From assembly GCF_022760805.1 (NCBI RefSeq), contig NZ_JAIVFL010000001.1, positions 2,976,001-3,040,000 on the forward strand: a stretch of 64,000 nucleotides of DNA, written 5' to 3'. Made by a program: the position numbers and the translations under genes. Numbering within the stretch: position 1 is the first letter of the stretch; each line of letters begins with the position of its first letter. The notes beneath the pieces were generated by a model. It did no database searches, was not told the DNA's origin, and saw only the letters and a program-made list of their open reading frames with translations. This document shows positions 28,041-39,025 of the stretch, piece by piece. The stretch comes from Candidatus Mycolicibacterium alkanivorans. GTDB lineage: Bacteria; Actinomycetota; Actinomycetes; Mycobacteriales; Mycobacteriaceae.

Positions 28041-28604
28041 CTATTTGACCAGCTCGGTAGCGGTTTTACTATTTCGTGATCGCTTCGCCTTCAGCTGCAG
28101 AACTCGCGCCAATACCGCCGCTGATGCGACCCCGAGGACGAGCGCAATGGTTAGTCCCATCCAGGGAAAGTCGGGCGTTTGCAACTGGTCGACGAATGCC
28201 TGCGCCCCGACCACCGGGGTGGGGGCGGTTTTGGCCACGTCCTGGCCGGCCTCGAGCAGCACCCGGTCGTAGGTCGTGCTGTAGGTGCCGGCCCAACCGG
28301 GACTGAGCACCAGCACCGTCGAACCCGGATTGGCGTGGCCGATCTCGGTGGCCACATCGCGCAGCGGAGTGTCGATCGGCGGGCTCTTCTCCATCACGAC
28401 GACCTTGAGGTCGATGCCGTGCGCCCTGGCTCCCTCGACCACCTTCTGCAGTCCGGCGACATCGGCGGCCGGCGCGGCGACGCCGTCCCTGGCCACGTCG
28501 GCCTGGACCGTGTTCATGCACTGATCCAGCGGCGTCGCCGGGTCGAGGCCGACGCTGCTGCACACCTCCACCGGGACGAAGATCGGCGCGTGCGGAATCG
28601 TCAC
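28041..28604 (-). CDS. Conserved membrane protein of unknown function (Rv1476-like)
   Basis: 187 residues. A soluble N-terminal domain (about 1-145), beginning IPHAPIFVPVEVCSSVGLDP, is followed by one hydrophobic helix (about 149-170) and a short basic tail KAKRSRNSK. The topology could be N-terminal outside or a tail anchor; no cleavable signal is seen. It sits between ripA and acn as in M. tuberculosis. The function is unknown. The 193-bp gap to ripA is AT-rich and holds the ripA control region. Confidence 0.85.
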   Translation of the reverse strand: MTIPHAPIFVPVEVCSSVGLDPATPLDQCMNTVQADVARDGVAAPAADVAGLQKVVEGARAHGIDLKVVVMEKSPPIDTPLRDVATEIGHANPGSTVLVLSPGWAGTYSTTYDRVLLEAGQDVAKTAPTPVVGAQAFVDQLQTPDFPWMGLTIALVLGVASAAVLARVLQLKAKRSRNSKTATELVK

Positions 28605-28714
28605 GATCCCAGACCGTACCGCGCACCGCGACCGGGGGTGGCACCGCGCGCCGAGGAAGACAAGACTGGACAGCCGGGACCGCCGCCGGGTTCGGACGCG
28701 GACCGCCCGCTTAG

Positions 28715-31620
<2,906 letters not shown>

Positions 31621-31640
31621 CCGGACGCGATCGAAAGGAC

Positions 31641-32207
31641 ATGCCCCGGGTCAGCGAGGATCATCTGGCGGCCCGCCGCCGCCAGATCCTCGACGGCGCA
31701 CGGCGCTGCTTCGCCCAGTACGGGTACGACAAGGCGACCGTTCGCCGGCTCGAGCAGACCATCGGTTTGTCGCGTGGTGCGATCTTCCACCACTTCCGCG
31801 ACAAGGACACGCTGTTCTTCGAGTTGGCCCGGGAGGACGCCGAGCGGATGGCCGAGGTCGCCTCCCGTGAGGGTCTGATCCAGGTGATGCGCGACTTGCT
31901 GGCCGCACCCGACCAATTCGACTGGCTGGCCACGCGATTGGAGATCGCCCGCAAGTTGCGCAACGACCCGGCGTTCCACCGCGGGTGGGCCGAGCGTTCA
32001 GCGGAGCTGTCGGCGGCAACCAGTGACCGGCTGCTGCGCCAGAAGCAGGCGGGCCGGCTGCGCGACGACGTGCCAAGCGACGTGCTGCAGTGCTATCTCG
32101 ACCTAGTGCTCGACGGGCTGGTGGCTCGGCTGGCCGCAGGCGATGATCCCAGACGGCTGTCTGCGGTCCTCGACGTCGTCGAGGAATCGGTGCGCCAGCG
32201 CCAATAG
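31641..32207 (+). CDS. acnR: TetR-family repressor AcnR
   Basis: 188 residues. The N-terminal TetR helix-turn-helix (about 10-55) contains YDKATVRRLEQTIGLSRG and FHHFRDKDTLF; a ligand-binding helical domain follows. It lies 20 bp after acn, as AcnR does in C. glutamicum and Rv1474c in M. tuberculosis. The matching operator upstream of acn makes negative control of aconitase the confident inference. An AAAGGA stretch sits just before the ATG at 31641. It converges with the ABC-F gene. Confidence 0.92.
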   Translation: MPRVSEDHLAARRRQILDGARRCFAQYGYDKATVRRLEQTIGLSRGAIFHHFRDKDTLFFELAREDAERMAEVASREGLIQVMRDLLAAPDQFDWLATRLEIARKLRNDPAFHRGWAERSAELSAATSDRLLRQKQAGRLRDDVPSDVLQCYLDLVLDGLVARLAAGDDPRRLSAVLDVVEESVRQRQ

Positions 32208-32256
32208 TCAGGCGAGGTCAATCAGATCGCCGAACTCAGGCGAGTTCAATGAGATC
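32208..32256 (-). repeat. Duplicated 3' end of the ABC-F gene
   Basis: The final 21 bases of the ABC-F gene (DLIELA plus stop, 32236-32256) are repeated 28 bp downstream with two mismatches (32208-32228, DLIDLA plus stop, in another frame). The copies abut the acnR stop. It looks like a small tandem duplication at the convergent gene end. Confidence 0.6.
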
Positions 32257-33864
32257 CCGGTAGTCCTCTGACCAGTGATCCTCGGTCCCGTCCGGCAGCA
32301 GCACGACACGCTGCGGCTCCAGGGCCTCGGCGGCGCCGGGATCGTGGGTGACCAGCACCACCGCACCGAGGTAGCTGCGCAGCGCGTCGAGAACCTGCTC
32401 ACGGGAGGCGGGGTCGAGGTTGTTGGTCGGCTCGTCGAGCAGCAGCACGTTGGCCGTCGAGGCCACCAGCCCGGCCAGCGCCAGCCGGGTCTTCTCACCG
32501 CCGGACAGCGTGCCGGCCGGCTGGTCGAGCTGCGGACCGCTGAACATGAACGCGCCCAGCAGGCTGCGCAACTCCTGCTCGCCGGTGTCGGGGGCGGCGT
32601 GGCGGATGTTCTCCCACACCGTCGCGAGGTTGTCGAGGGTGTCGTGTTCCTGTGCGAAATAACCGATCTTCAGACCGTGCCCGGGTTCCAGGCCCCCGGC
32701 GTCGGGGGTTTCGGCGCCGGCCAGCAGCCGCAGCAGGGTGGTCTTGCCCGCGCCGTTGAGACCGAGGACCACCACGCGTGAACCGCGGTCGATCGCCAGG
32801 TCCACCCCGGTGAACACCTCCAGCGAGCCGTAGTTCTTGGTCAGTCCCTTGACCACCAGCGGGGTGCGCCCGCACGGGGCGGGTGTCGGAAAGCGGATCT
32901 TGGCGACCTTGTCGGCAACCCGCTCATCGTCGAGAGACGCCATCATCCGCTCCGCGCGGCGCAACATGTTCTGGGCGGCAACGGCTTTGGTGGCCTTGGC
33001 CCCCATCTTGGCGGCCTGGACACGTAACGCCGACGCCTTCTTCTCGGCGTTGGCGCGCTCGCGGCGGCGGCGTTGCTCGTCGGTGGCTCGCGCGTCGAGG
33101 TACTTCTGCCAGCCCATGTTGTAGACGTCGACCTCGCCGCGCACGGCGTCGAGGAACCACACCCGGTTGACGACCTCGGCCAGCAGTTCGACGTTGTGGC
33201 TGATGATCACCAGACCGCCGGTGTGCGCCTTGAGGAAGTCACGAAGCCAGCCGATCGAGTCGGCGTCGAGATGATTGGTCGGCTCGTCGAGCAGCAGCGT
33301 CGTGGCCGATCCAGCGCCGGTGTCGCTGGCGGCGAACAGGATCCGAGCCAGCTCGACCCGCCTGCGCTGACCACCGGACAGGGTGCGCAGCGCCTGGGTC
33401 AGCACCCGGTCGGGCAGGCCCAGGCTGGCGCAGATGCGGCTGGCCTCGCTCTCGGCGGCGTAGCCGCCCAGAGCGGCGAAGCGCTCCTCGAGCTGGCCGT
33501 AACGGCGCACCGCCTTGTCGCGAGCGGCGTCGTCGACCACCTCGGCCATCAGCACCTGCTGCTTCTCCAGGTCGGCCAGCAGGGTGTCCAGACCGCGCGC
33601 CGAGAGTACCCGGTCGCGGGCGAGGACATCGAGGTCGCCCTCGCGTGGATCCTGCGGCAGATAGCCGACGTCGCCGCTGCGAATCACCGTTCCGGCGAAG
33701 GGCTCACCCTCACCGGCCAGGATCCGCATGGTGGTGGTCTTGCCTGCGCCGTTGCGTCCGACCAGACCGATGCGGTCGCCGGGCTGGATCCGCAGCGCAG
33801 GACCTTCCGCAAGCAGCAGCGTGCGCGCCCCGGCGCGGACCTCGAGGTCCGTTGCGGTTATCAC
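32236..33864 (-). CDS. ABC-F family ATPase (Rv1473-like)
   Basis: 542 residues from a GTG preceded by AGGAG. Two ABC domains: the first with GRNGAGKTT near residue 36 and LSGGQRRRVELAR, the second with GLNGAGKTT near 370 and LSGGEKTRLALAG. A charged linker rich in Arg/Lys/Ala joins them (about 245-320). There are no membrane segments. ABC-F proteins act on the ribosome as translation factors or antibiotic-resistance proteins rather than as transporters; which applies here cannot be told from sequence. Confidence 0.93.
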   Translation of the reverse strand: MITATDLEVRAGARTLLLAEGPALRIQPGDRIGLVGRNGAGKTTTMRILAGEGEPFAGTVIRSGDVGYLPQDPREGDLDVLARDRVLSARGLDTLLADLEKQQVLMAEVVDDAARDKAVRRYGQLEERFAALGGYAAESEASRICASLGLPDRVLTQALRTLSGGQRRRVELARILFAASDTGAGSATTLLLDEPTNHLDADSIGWLRDFLKAHTGGLVIISHNVELLAEVVNRVWFLDAVRGEVDVYNMGWQKYLDARATDEQRRRRERANAEKKASALRVQAAKMGAKATKAVAAQNMLRRAERMMASLDDERVADKVAKIRFPTPAPCGRTPLVVKGLTKNYGSLEVFTGVDLAIDRGSRVVVLGLNGAGKTTLLRLLAGAETPDAGGLEPGHGLKIGYFAQEHDTLDNLATVWENIRHAAPDTGEQELRSLLGAFMFSGPQLDQPAGTLSGGEKTRLALAGLVASTANVLLLDEPTNNLDPASREQVLDALRSYLGAVVLVTHDPGAAEALEPQRVVLLPDGTEDHWSEDYRDLIELA

Positions 33865-33882
33865 GGCGCTGCTCTCCTGTGG

Positions 33883-34196
33883 CTATTTGTCGTCGATGAA
33901 GACCGGACGCGCTTCCCGGCACGCGCGGCGACCGCCTCTTCGAAATTGGCGGTAGGCAGGCGCACGTAGAGCTGCCCGAGGCCCTCGGCCTGCATATGCC
34001 CCTCCAGGGTACTGGCGTCCAACCCGCTCCACAGCGTCCGCTTGGTCAATTCGGTCCCGGGGCGCGAGAACGCCGCGATGCGTGCGGCCATCTCAGAGCA
34101 GCCCGGAAGCAGGTCCTCGGCCGGAACCTGCCGCGACACCAGACCGATCCGTTCGGCTTCCACGGCGTCGACGATGAAACCAGAGTCTCGAATCAC
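33883..34196 (-). pseudogene. echA12: Decayed echA12 fragment (enoyl-CoA hydratase/isomerase C-terminus)
   Basis: Only the C-terminal third of an enoyl-CoA hydratase is left: DAVEAERIGLVSRQVPAEDL and the SRPGTELTKRTLW region match the EchA12 family, whose full length is about 285 residues. The N-terminal crotonase core with the oxyanion-hole residues is absent. Near the end the frame shifts after VAARAGKR: restoring it would give PVFIDDK and a TAG at 33883, while the actual frame runs on into the ABC-F start at 33861. Truncation plus frameshift indicates a pseudogene. In M. tuberculosis intact echA12 sits between thioredoxin and ABC-F genes, the same place. Confidence 0.8.
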
Positions 34197-34200
34197 CGTT

Positions 34201-34216
34201 GCACGCTATCGCGTGC
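34201..34216 (-). terminator. Short hairpin after trxA
   Basis: GCACGC-TATC-GCGTGC forms a perfect 6-bp stem starting 7 bases after the thioredoxin stop on the minus strand. There is no clear U-tract, so termination is likely but not certain. Confidence 0.4.
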
Positions 34217-34222
34217 GGGCCC

Positions 34223-34588
34223 TCAGACGTCTTCGGCGTGGGATTGAGAGGCGATCGCCGCGTCGACGTCGAAGTCCTTGACCTGCCGGATCAGATCCTC
34301 CAGCGCGGCGGGCGGAAGCGCGCCGGCCTGGTTGAAGACCAGCGTGCCCTTCTTGAAGGCCATCAGGGTCGGGATGGACCGGATCTCCGCGGCGGCCGCG
34401 AGCTGCTGCTCGGCCTCGGTGTCGACCTTGCCGAACACGACATCGGGGTGCTTCTCCGAGGAGGCGGTGAAGGTCGGCGCGAAGGCGCGGCACGGACCGC
34501 ACCAGGACGCCCAGAAGTCGACCAGCACGATGTCGTTGCCAGTGACGGTGTCGTTGAAGTCCGCTGCGGAGAGGTCTCGAATAGCCAC
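34223..34588 (-). CDS. trxA: Thioredoxin
   Basis: 121 residues from a GTG at 34588. Longer frames to 34696 run through the promoter and are unlikely. The active site WCGPC has Cys30 and Cys33, followed by the usual RSIPTLMAFKKG stretch with the cis-Pro. It is a cytoplasmic dithiol-disulfide carrier for reductases and peroxidases, the counterpart of Rv1471 (trxB1). A GGGAACA-N17-GTT promoter ends about 10 bases before the start, suggesting induction by an oxidative or envelope-stress ECF sigma factor. It lies downstream of an ECF sigma/anti-sigma pair. Confidence 0.95.
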   Translation of the reverse strand: MAIRDLSAADFNDTVTGNDIVLVDFWASWCGPCRAFAPTFTASSEKHPDVVFGKVDTEAEQQLAAAAEIRSIPTLMAFKKGTLVFNQAGALPPAALEDLIRQVKDFDVDAAIASQSHAEDV

Positions 34589-34597
34589 GAAAATGCT

Positions 34598-34624
34598 AAC
34601 GTCGGGGTCAGCCGGTGTGTTCCC
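34598..34624 (-). promoter_or_regulatory. ECF-sigma-type promoter of trxA (GGGAACA-N17-GTT)
   Basis: GGGAACA (34624-34618) and GTT (34600-34598) are separated by exactly 17 bases, the SigH/SigE-class consensus of mycobacteria. The predicted start falls within a few bases of the trxA GTG, so the message is leaderless or nearly so. The downstream GTTAGCAT octamer is repeated before the ECF sigma gene. Confidence 0.65.
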
Positions 34625-34708
34625 GGCCTGGGTCAGGACAAACGGGACAGGGTGGTGACCGCGGGCCAGCCCCCGCAGCACCTCGGCACCGCCCACCTGA
34701 TTCCCCGC

Positions 34709-34951
34709 TCAGTCCCGGAAGTCGCGGAAGGCGTCGAGCAGCCGATTGCGGAAGTCCGGGTCGAGGTCGGATTCCTCGATTCTGCCCAGGGTACGCACCG
34801 TGCTGCGGAACTGCTCCAGGTAGTTCTCGCAGCCGTCACACTCGGCAAGGTGCAGGTCGAAGCGTTCCCGGGTGTCGAGGTCGAGTGCGCCGTCGAGGTA
34901 GGCGGTCACCAACTCGACGAGCTCGTTGCAGTCCAGGGTTCTCATGCGCAT
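34709..34951 (-). CDS. Zinc-finger (ZAS) anti-sigma factor
   Basis: 80 residues, soluble. His34, Cys38 and Cys41 form the H-x3-C-x2-C zinc-binding anti-sigma signature (HLAECDGC), with Cys8 near the N-terminus. It overlaps the sigma gene by about 10 bp, the normal arrangement for a cognate inhibitor. With no membrane segment it is a cytoplasmic sensor like RshA, possibly redox-responsive through its cysteines. Two ATG starts (34951, 34945) are possible. Confidence 0.9.
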   Translation of the reverse strand: MRMRTLDCNELVELVTAYLDGALDLDTRERFDLHLAECDGCENYLEQFRSTVRTLGRIEESDLDPDFRNRLLDAFRDFRD

Positions 34952-35574
34952 CCCGCCAGATAGTCTTCCAGCGCCTTGCGCACCGCGGCGCGGCCCCGGT
35001 GCAGCAACACCCGCTGGTTGGCCACGCTGATGTCCAGCAGTTCACACACCTCGCCGGAGTCGAATCCCAGCATGTCTCGCATGGTCACCACCTGCCGTTG
35101 CCGCTCGGGCAGCTTGTCCAGTTCGGCGCGCGCGACGTCGACGAGTTCGCGCCCCAACACCGACCCCTCCGGGGTGTCGGGAAATGGCGAGGGCTGCTCA
35201 CTGCTCTTCCAGTGCCCGGCCCACCGCTGCCCGGCCGGGCGGAACCGTGCCGGGTCAACGGTACCGCCGGTGAACGCTGCGATCTCGGCGTCGTCGCCGC
35301 GACGCTCCCGGACGCCGCGCGTCTTGGCGATGTTGATCATCACCGTGAAAAGCCAAGTGCGCAAAGATGATCGGCCCTCGAACTTGTCGATACCCTTAAG
35401 CAGCGCGATCCATGTCTCCTGCACCACTTCCTCGGCGATCTCGCGGCTGGAGACATATCCCCGCGCCACCCGCAACAGCGCCGGCGAGTGTTGATCGACG
35501 AGTTGGGCGAACACCGCTTCGTCGCGTGCGCGCAGCGCCGCGATCAAGGCCGTCTCGTCCGGAGCAGCTGCCAT
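34942..35574 (-). CDS. ECF RNA polymerase sigma factor
   Basis: 210 residues. Region 2 (about 20-90: FAQLVDQHSPALLRVARGYV, REIAEEVVQETWIALLKG) and region 4 (about 150-205: LDKLPERQRQVVTMRDM, VANQRVLLHRGR) are clear; region 3 is missing, as in ECF factors. The sequence does not match SigH, SigE or other named factors remembered from M. tuberculosis. The anti-sigma gene overlaps its end. Its upstream region carries GTTAGCAT, shared with the trxA promoter, which hints at autoregulation and a common regulon. Start ATG at 35574. Confidence 0.93.
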   Translation of the reverse strand: MAAAPDETALIAALRARDEAVFAQLVDQHSPALLRVARGYVSSREIAEEVVQETWIALLKGIDKFEGRSSLRTWLFTVMINIAKTRGVRERRGDDAEIAAFTGGTVDPARFRPAGQRWAGHWKSSEQPSPFPDTPEGSVLGRELVDVARAELDKLPERQRQVVTMRDMLGFDSGEVCELLDISVANQRVLLHRGRAAVRKALEDYLAGCA

Positions 35575-35660
35575 CGACTGCAGATGCTAACCGCCGCACC
35601 TACAGACGTGCCCGGACGCGGCCGAGGAAGTCCGCGATTCCTGACGTCCGGCGATCCGGC

Positions 35661-36800
35661 TCAGCACTGGTTGTTGACGAAGCAGTCCAACAGCAGTTTG
35701 GTGACAGCGTAGCCGGGGGCCTGGGTCTTCTTCACGGTGTGCGTCGGGGGCACGGTCACGCCGGGAAAGATCTGTTCGACAACCCTTGTGCCGGAACGGA
35801 ATCCGTACCGCTTCCAGGCGATATCCTGAATGGCGTCGTCTTGCACCGCCGGAATCAATCCCCGCCCGGCCGGTGTCAGGGCAAGGATCGGGTGATCGTT
35901 GAAGATCGTCGGCTCGGGGTAGAGCGTGACGATCCCCGGCGGGACGGCGCCGCCGTTGCGGGTCGTGATCCAGTTCAGCAGCTGGTTCTCGTAACCGGCG
36001 AGTAACCCGCCCGTCTGCTGGATGACCCATTGCTCGAACGCGCTGTCCGAACCGGTCCGCATCAGCCCCTGGGCTTCGATGAGCGCCTTGACCTTCCCGA
36101 GGGCGGCGCCGGCCTGCGCGGTGCTCGCGGGTTGGTACGGATTCCCCGATGCGACGGTAGCGAGTTCGAGCTGCGCCAGCGTCATGCCCGAGTTCGACGT
36201 CGCCGGATCGCTGCTGTTGATCAGCACGGGCCCGGCCGGCAGCGACACACCGAGATCCGACCATGACTTGCCGGGCAGCAGGTAGTCCTCGAGCAGGCGT
36301 CGGAAATCGACGATGTAATCGACGTTGTCGCGTTCCTCGACGATCCGGCTCCGCTTCAGGCCGTCGGCCGCCTCCTGGTTGGCGTACAGCACCTCCGGAG
36401 ACTGCAGCACGGATGCCGCTTCGTAATCGTTGCCGAAAGCCTTGCTGTAGCCGGACCCTTCGAAGATCGCTTGGGCGCTGGCCGAGGACGGCCACAGGCA
36501 ATCGATCTTGTTCGACTTGAGCTCGTCGGGCGGAATCTGCACCTGCTTGTAGGACCCCTTGGGTATGAAGTCGACCTCGAGGCGGTACTTGTCGGCCAGG
36601 ATCTTCTTGACCTCGGGGTCGTTGATGAAATCCCCTTTTTCGGATCCGCCGTAGCAGGTGATCCGGGTGGCGCCCTCACCCGATCCCGAGGTGCCACCCG
36701 ATCCGCCGCCCCTGCCCATGGTGATCAGCACGATGGCCACCACCACGACGGTGATGATCCCGGCGATCCCGAGATAGAACAGACCCTTGGACTTCTTCAT
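35661..36800 (-). CDS. Membrane-anchored solute-binding-like protein, orphan cassette gene 3
   Basis: 379 residues. One N-terminal helix (about 8-28) without a clear cleavage site is followed by a Gly/Ser linker (30-43) and a periplasmic-binding-protein-like domain (about 45-375). Features include ITCYGGSEKGDF, FIPKGSYKQVQIP and TSNSG at 201-205 within an INSSDPATSNSG stretch that parallels ITNPTQSNSG in the VWA lipoprotein of the same operon. No permease or ABC ATPase is nearby. It starts 10 bp after the XpaC-like gene. The ligand and role are unknown; a sensing or scaffold role is possible. Confidence 0.75.
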   Translation of the reverse strand: MKKSKGLFYLGIAGIITVVVVAIVLITMGRGGGSGGTSGSGEGATRITCYGGSEKGDFINDPEVKKILADKYRLEVDFIPKGSYKQVQIPPDELKSNKIDCLWPSSASAQAIFEGSGYSKAFGNDYEAASVLQSPEVLYANQEAADGLKRSRIVEERDNVDYIVDFRRLLEDYLLPGKSWSDLGVSLPAGPVLINSSDPATSNSGMTLAQLELATVASGNPYQPASTAQAGAALGKVKALIEAQGLMRTGSDSAFEQWVIQQTGGLLAGYENQLLNWITTRNGGAVPPGIVTLYPEPTIFNDHPILALTPAGRGLIPAVQDDAIQDIAWKRYGFRSGTRVVEQIFPGVTVPPTHTVKKTQAPGYAVTKLLLDCFVNNQC

Positions 36801-36810
36801 AGCCGCGGGC

Positions 36811-37380
36811 TCACGACAGCTCCGGTGGCGGGTTGAGGTTGAGCGCAGTGAGCGAGTTGATGTACTCGTCCATCTGTCGCGCCGACAGGTCCTTGTCGGG
36901 CTGGGAGGTGAAGTCCACCAACCGTTTCAACTCCTCGCGGCCCAGCCGCAGATATTCGGGGTCACCACTGTGCTGGACGTCGACGTAGTCGTCGAGCGCG
37001 CCGGCAACGTTCGTGACGTAAGCCAGACTGCGCTGCGCCAACGGCAGGGCCACCCGAACATCGCGCTGACGGATCAGCTCGACCATGCGCGGTATCCCGT
37101 CGCAGCCGGACTGCAGCGCAGCCGCTGTTGCCCGGTCGCTGACTCGCAAACTCAGCGCCCGGATGCGGGCGGCGGTCTTGTCGATCTGCCGGAAGCAGTC
37201 GTTGAGCTCGCCTTCGGTGTCAGAGGGAGTCAGGTAGCCGAGCGCGAACCACACCGACAGCGCCAGCCCAGCCCCGAGTCCTGCCGCCAGCGGCCATCCG
37301 ACGCCGAGGGCGAACAGGACGACGAAGCCCACCGCTCCGGCGGCGAGCGCGGCGAGCACGGTCTGCTGCGAAGGCATCAT
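36811..37380 (-). CDS. XpaC-like membrane protein, orphan cassette gene 2
   Basis: 189 residues. Two adjacent hydrophobic segments (about 8-27 and 30-50) are followed by a helical cytoplasmic-looking domain with ALSLRVSDRATAAALQ and RSLAYVTNVAGALDDYVD stretches. The pattern resembles the XpaC family (5-bromo-4-chloroindolyl phosphate hydrolysis protein), usually found next to TelA toxic-anion-resistance proteins. No telA is present here. It is 10 bp from both neighbours, so all three genes form one operon. Assignment to XpaC rests on overall pattern and is moderate. Confidence 0.6.
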   Translation of the reverse strand: MMPSQQTVLAALAAGAVGFVVLFALGVGWPLAAGLGAGLALSVWFALGYLTPSDTEGELNDCFRQIDKTAARIRALSLRVSDRATAAALQSGCDGIPRMVELIRQRDVRVALPLAQRSLAYVTNVAGALDDYVDVQHSGDPEYLRLGREELKRLVDFTSQPDKDLSARQMDEYINSLTALNLNPPPELS

Positions 37381-37390
37381 CGGCTGAGCC

Positions 37391-39025
37391 TCAACGGAAT
37401 CCCGCAGCGTCGCGCAGTGCTCCGACGACGCTGTCCTTGTGGATGTACGTGCCGCCGGTGCCGGCGGCGATGACGTCGCGCAGATCGTGTTCGTCGACGT
37501 CGCCGAACCCGATCGCGATCACCGGTATGCCCATCTGCGCCAGTTCCTCGATGGCGGTGTTGTCGTCACCGCCGTCCTGTCCGTCGGTCATCAGCACCAC
37601 GGCCTTCTTGCGGCCGTCGTCGCCGTAGCTGCCGAACACGTCGACGGCGTGCTGCAGGCAGCCGCGGATGTTCGTGCCGCCGCCGGGGCTGCTGTCGGTA
37701 ATGTCTTTGCGCAGCCCGAGCAGATCGTCCTTGCGGTTTCCGTTCACCGTCCATGGACCGCCCTTGATGCCGTCATCGAAGACGAACACCGTTGTGCTGT
37801 CCTTGGGATTGGCCAGCAGCATGTATCTTCGCGCGGTGTCGGGGTCGAAGAGGATGTCGGCGGCCTGCTGTACTCCGTTCCAGCCGTCCCCCTGCATGCT
37901 CCCCGAGCCGTCGAGGCAGTAGACGAAGTTGCCGGGCTGGCGATATTCGACGTTGTAGTTGTACAAGGCGTTTTGGATGACCGACGCAGCCGGGAACCGG
38001 ATCGGCTGCTCTTGGCGGTCGGTCACGATGCCCCAGTCCGGCCGGAACACCGTGTTGCGGAGATCCTGCGGCAGATTGGGCAACGACAGTCCGCTGCTGT
38101 TGACGGGCCGTCGGCCCAGCAGCAGCAACGCCTGCTGCGCCTCCGGGCTGAGCAGATACGTCTGGAGCTTGACGAAGTTGGCCTGCTTCTCGGAATTGTC
38201 GCCGTGCGGCAAGAAGCCCAGTGGCGAATCGGCGAAGGCGAGCGATCCCTGCGGGTACACCACCGTCATCGGTTCTTCGCCTTTGGGTACGCGGTCGCGG
38301 TTGGTCTCGATGACCAGCGCCTCGTAGGTGAATACGGCCTCGCAGCGGTCCGGTGCGGCGATGCAGTCGTCCATCAGCGTCTTCGTCGACGGCGGCGTGT
38401 GATCGAACTTGCTCATCAACCGTGTGATGCCGCTGCGCACCGGCTCCGAATCGAGCTGTTCCTGGGTGAGCGCTTTTCCGGGCGGGTTTCCGGCGAAGTA
38501 GTTCAAGAAGCCGAAGAACGCCGTCGCACCGGAGTTTGACTGCGTCGGGTTGGTGATCCAGACCTTGGCCTTGCCCGCTTCCACCACGTCTAAAATCTGC
38601 TGGATCGAGGTGTTGCTGCCGGGCGTGAAACCCAATCGATCCATGACATGGCGCCACCCAGCGAACACCACCGGTGAGGAGAACATCGGCTTGGAGTCGA
38701 CCAGCTTGCCGCACCGCTCGTTGCCGATCTGCTCGAATACCGTCGAGGCGAACCAGAACACGTCATACGGAGGCAGGTTCGAACAGTCCTCGCTGAGCAG
38801 GTTCGCCTGATCTACCGACCCCAGTTCCTTTGGGGTGCAGGTGAGTCCGTTCTTCTCACACCACGGCCGTACGATCTGGTCGAAAACCAGATGCTGTTCG
38901 GAGCCCATCACGATGCTAAGCACCTTGGGGTCGCTGCTGTAGCCACCGGGGGCGGTGGTCGTCCCGCTCGAACAGCCGGCCACGAACACGAGGGCCGCGA
39001 GAACCGCCGCATAGGCCTTGCGCAT
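37391..39025 (-). CDS. Lipoprotein with solute-binding domain fused to a VWA domain, orphan cassette gene 1
   Basis: 544 residues. A signal peptide with lipobox VAGC places lipidated Cys18 at the outer face of the membrane. Residues about 35-330 form an extracellular solute-binding-like domain (VITNP-type motif ITNPTQSNSG at 158-166 region, YPQGSLAFADSPLGF, LLSPEAQQALLLLG). Residues about 365-544 are a VWA domain with an intact MIDAS: DGSGS 372-376, Thr451 and TDGQD 480-484. A TAGGGT -10 box ends 5-6 bases before the ATG, suggesting a leaderless transcript. It leads the three-gene operon. A metal-dependent extracellular interaction triggered by ligand is an inference; no function is known. 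Confidence 0.8.
   Translation of the reverse strand: MRKAYAAVLAALVFVAGCSSGTTTAPGGYSSDPKVLSIVMGSEQHLVFDQIVRPWCEKNGLTCTPKELGSVDQANLLSEDCSNLPPYDVFWFASTVFEQIGNERCGKLVDSKPMFSSPVVFAGWRHVMDRLGFTPGSNTSIQQILDVVEAGKAKVWITNPTQSNSGATAFFGFLNYFAGNPPGKALTQEQLDSEPVRSGITRLMSKFDHTPPSTKTLMDDCIAAPDRCEAVFTYEALVIETNRDRVPKGEEPMTVVYPQGSLAFADSPLGFLPHGDNSEKQANFVKLQTYLLSPEAQQALLLLGRRPVNSSGLSLPNLPQDLRNTVFRPDWGIVTDRQEQPIRFPAASVIQNALYNYNVEYRQPGNFVYCLDGSGSMQGDGWNGVQQAADILFDPDTARRYMLLANPKDSTTVFVFDDGIKGGPWTVNGNRKDDLLGLRKDITDSSPGGGTNIRGCLQHAVDVFGSYGDDGRKKAVVLMTDGQDGGDDNTAIEELAQMGIPVIAIGFGDVDEHDLRDVIAAGTGGTYIHKDSVVGALRDAAGFR

Noticed and set aside
35661..39025. Ordinary ABC uptake operon
   Set aside because: Neither a permease nor an ATPase is encoded on either side, and one binding domain is fused to a VWA domain.
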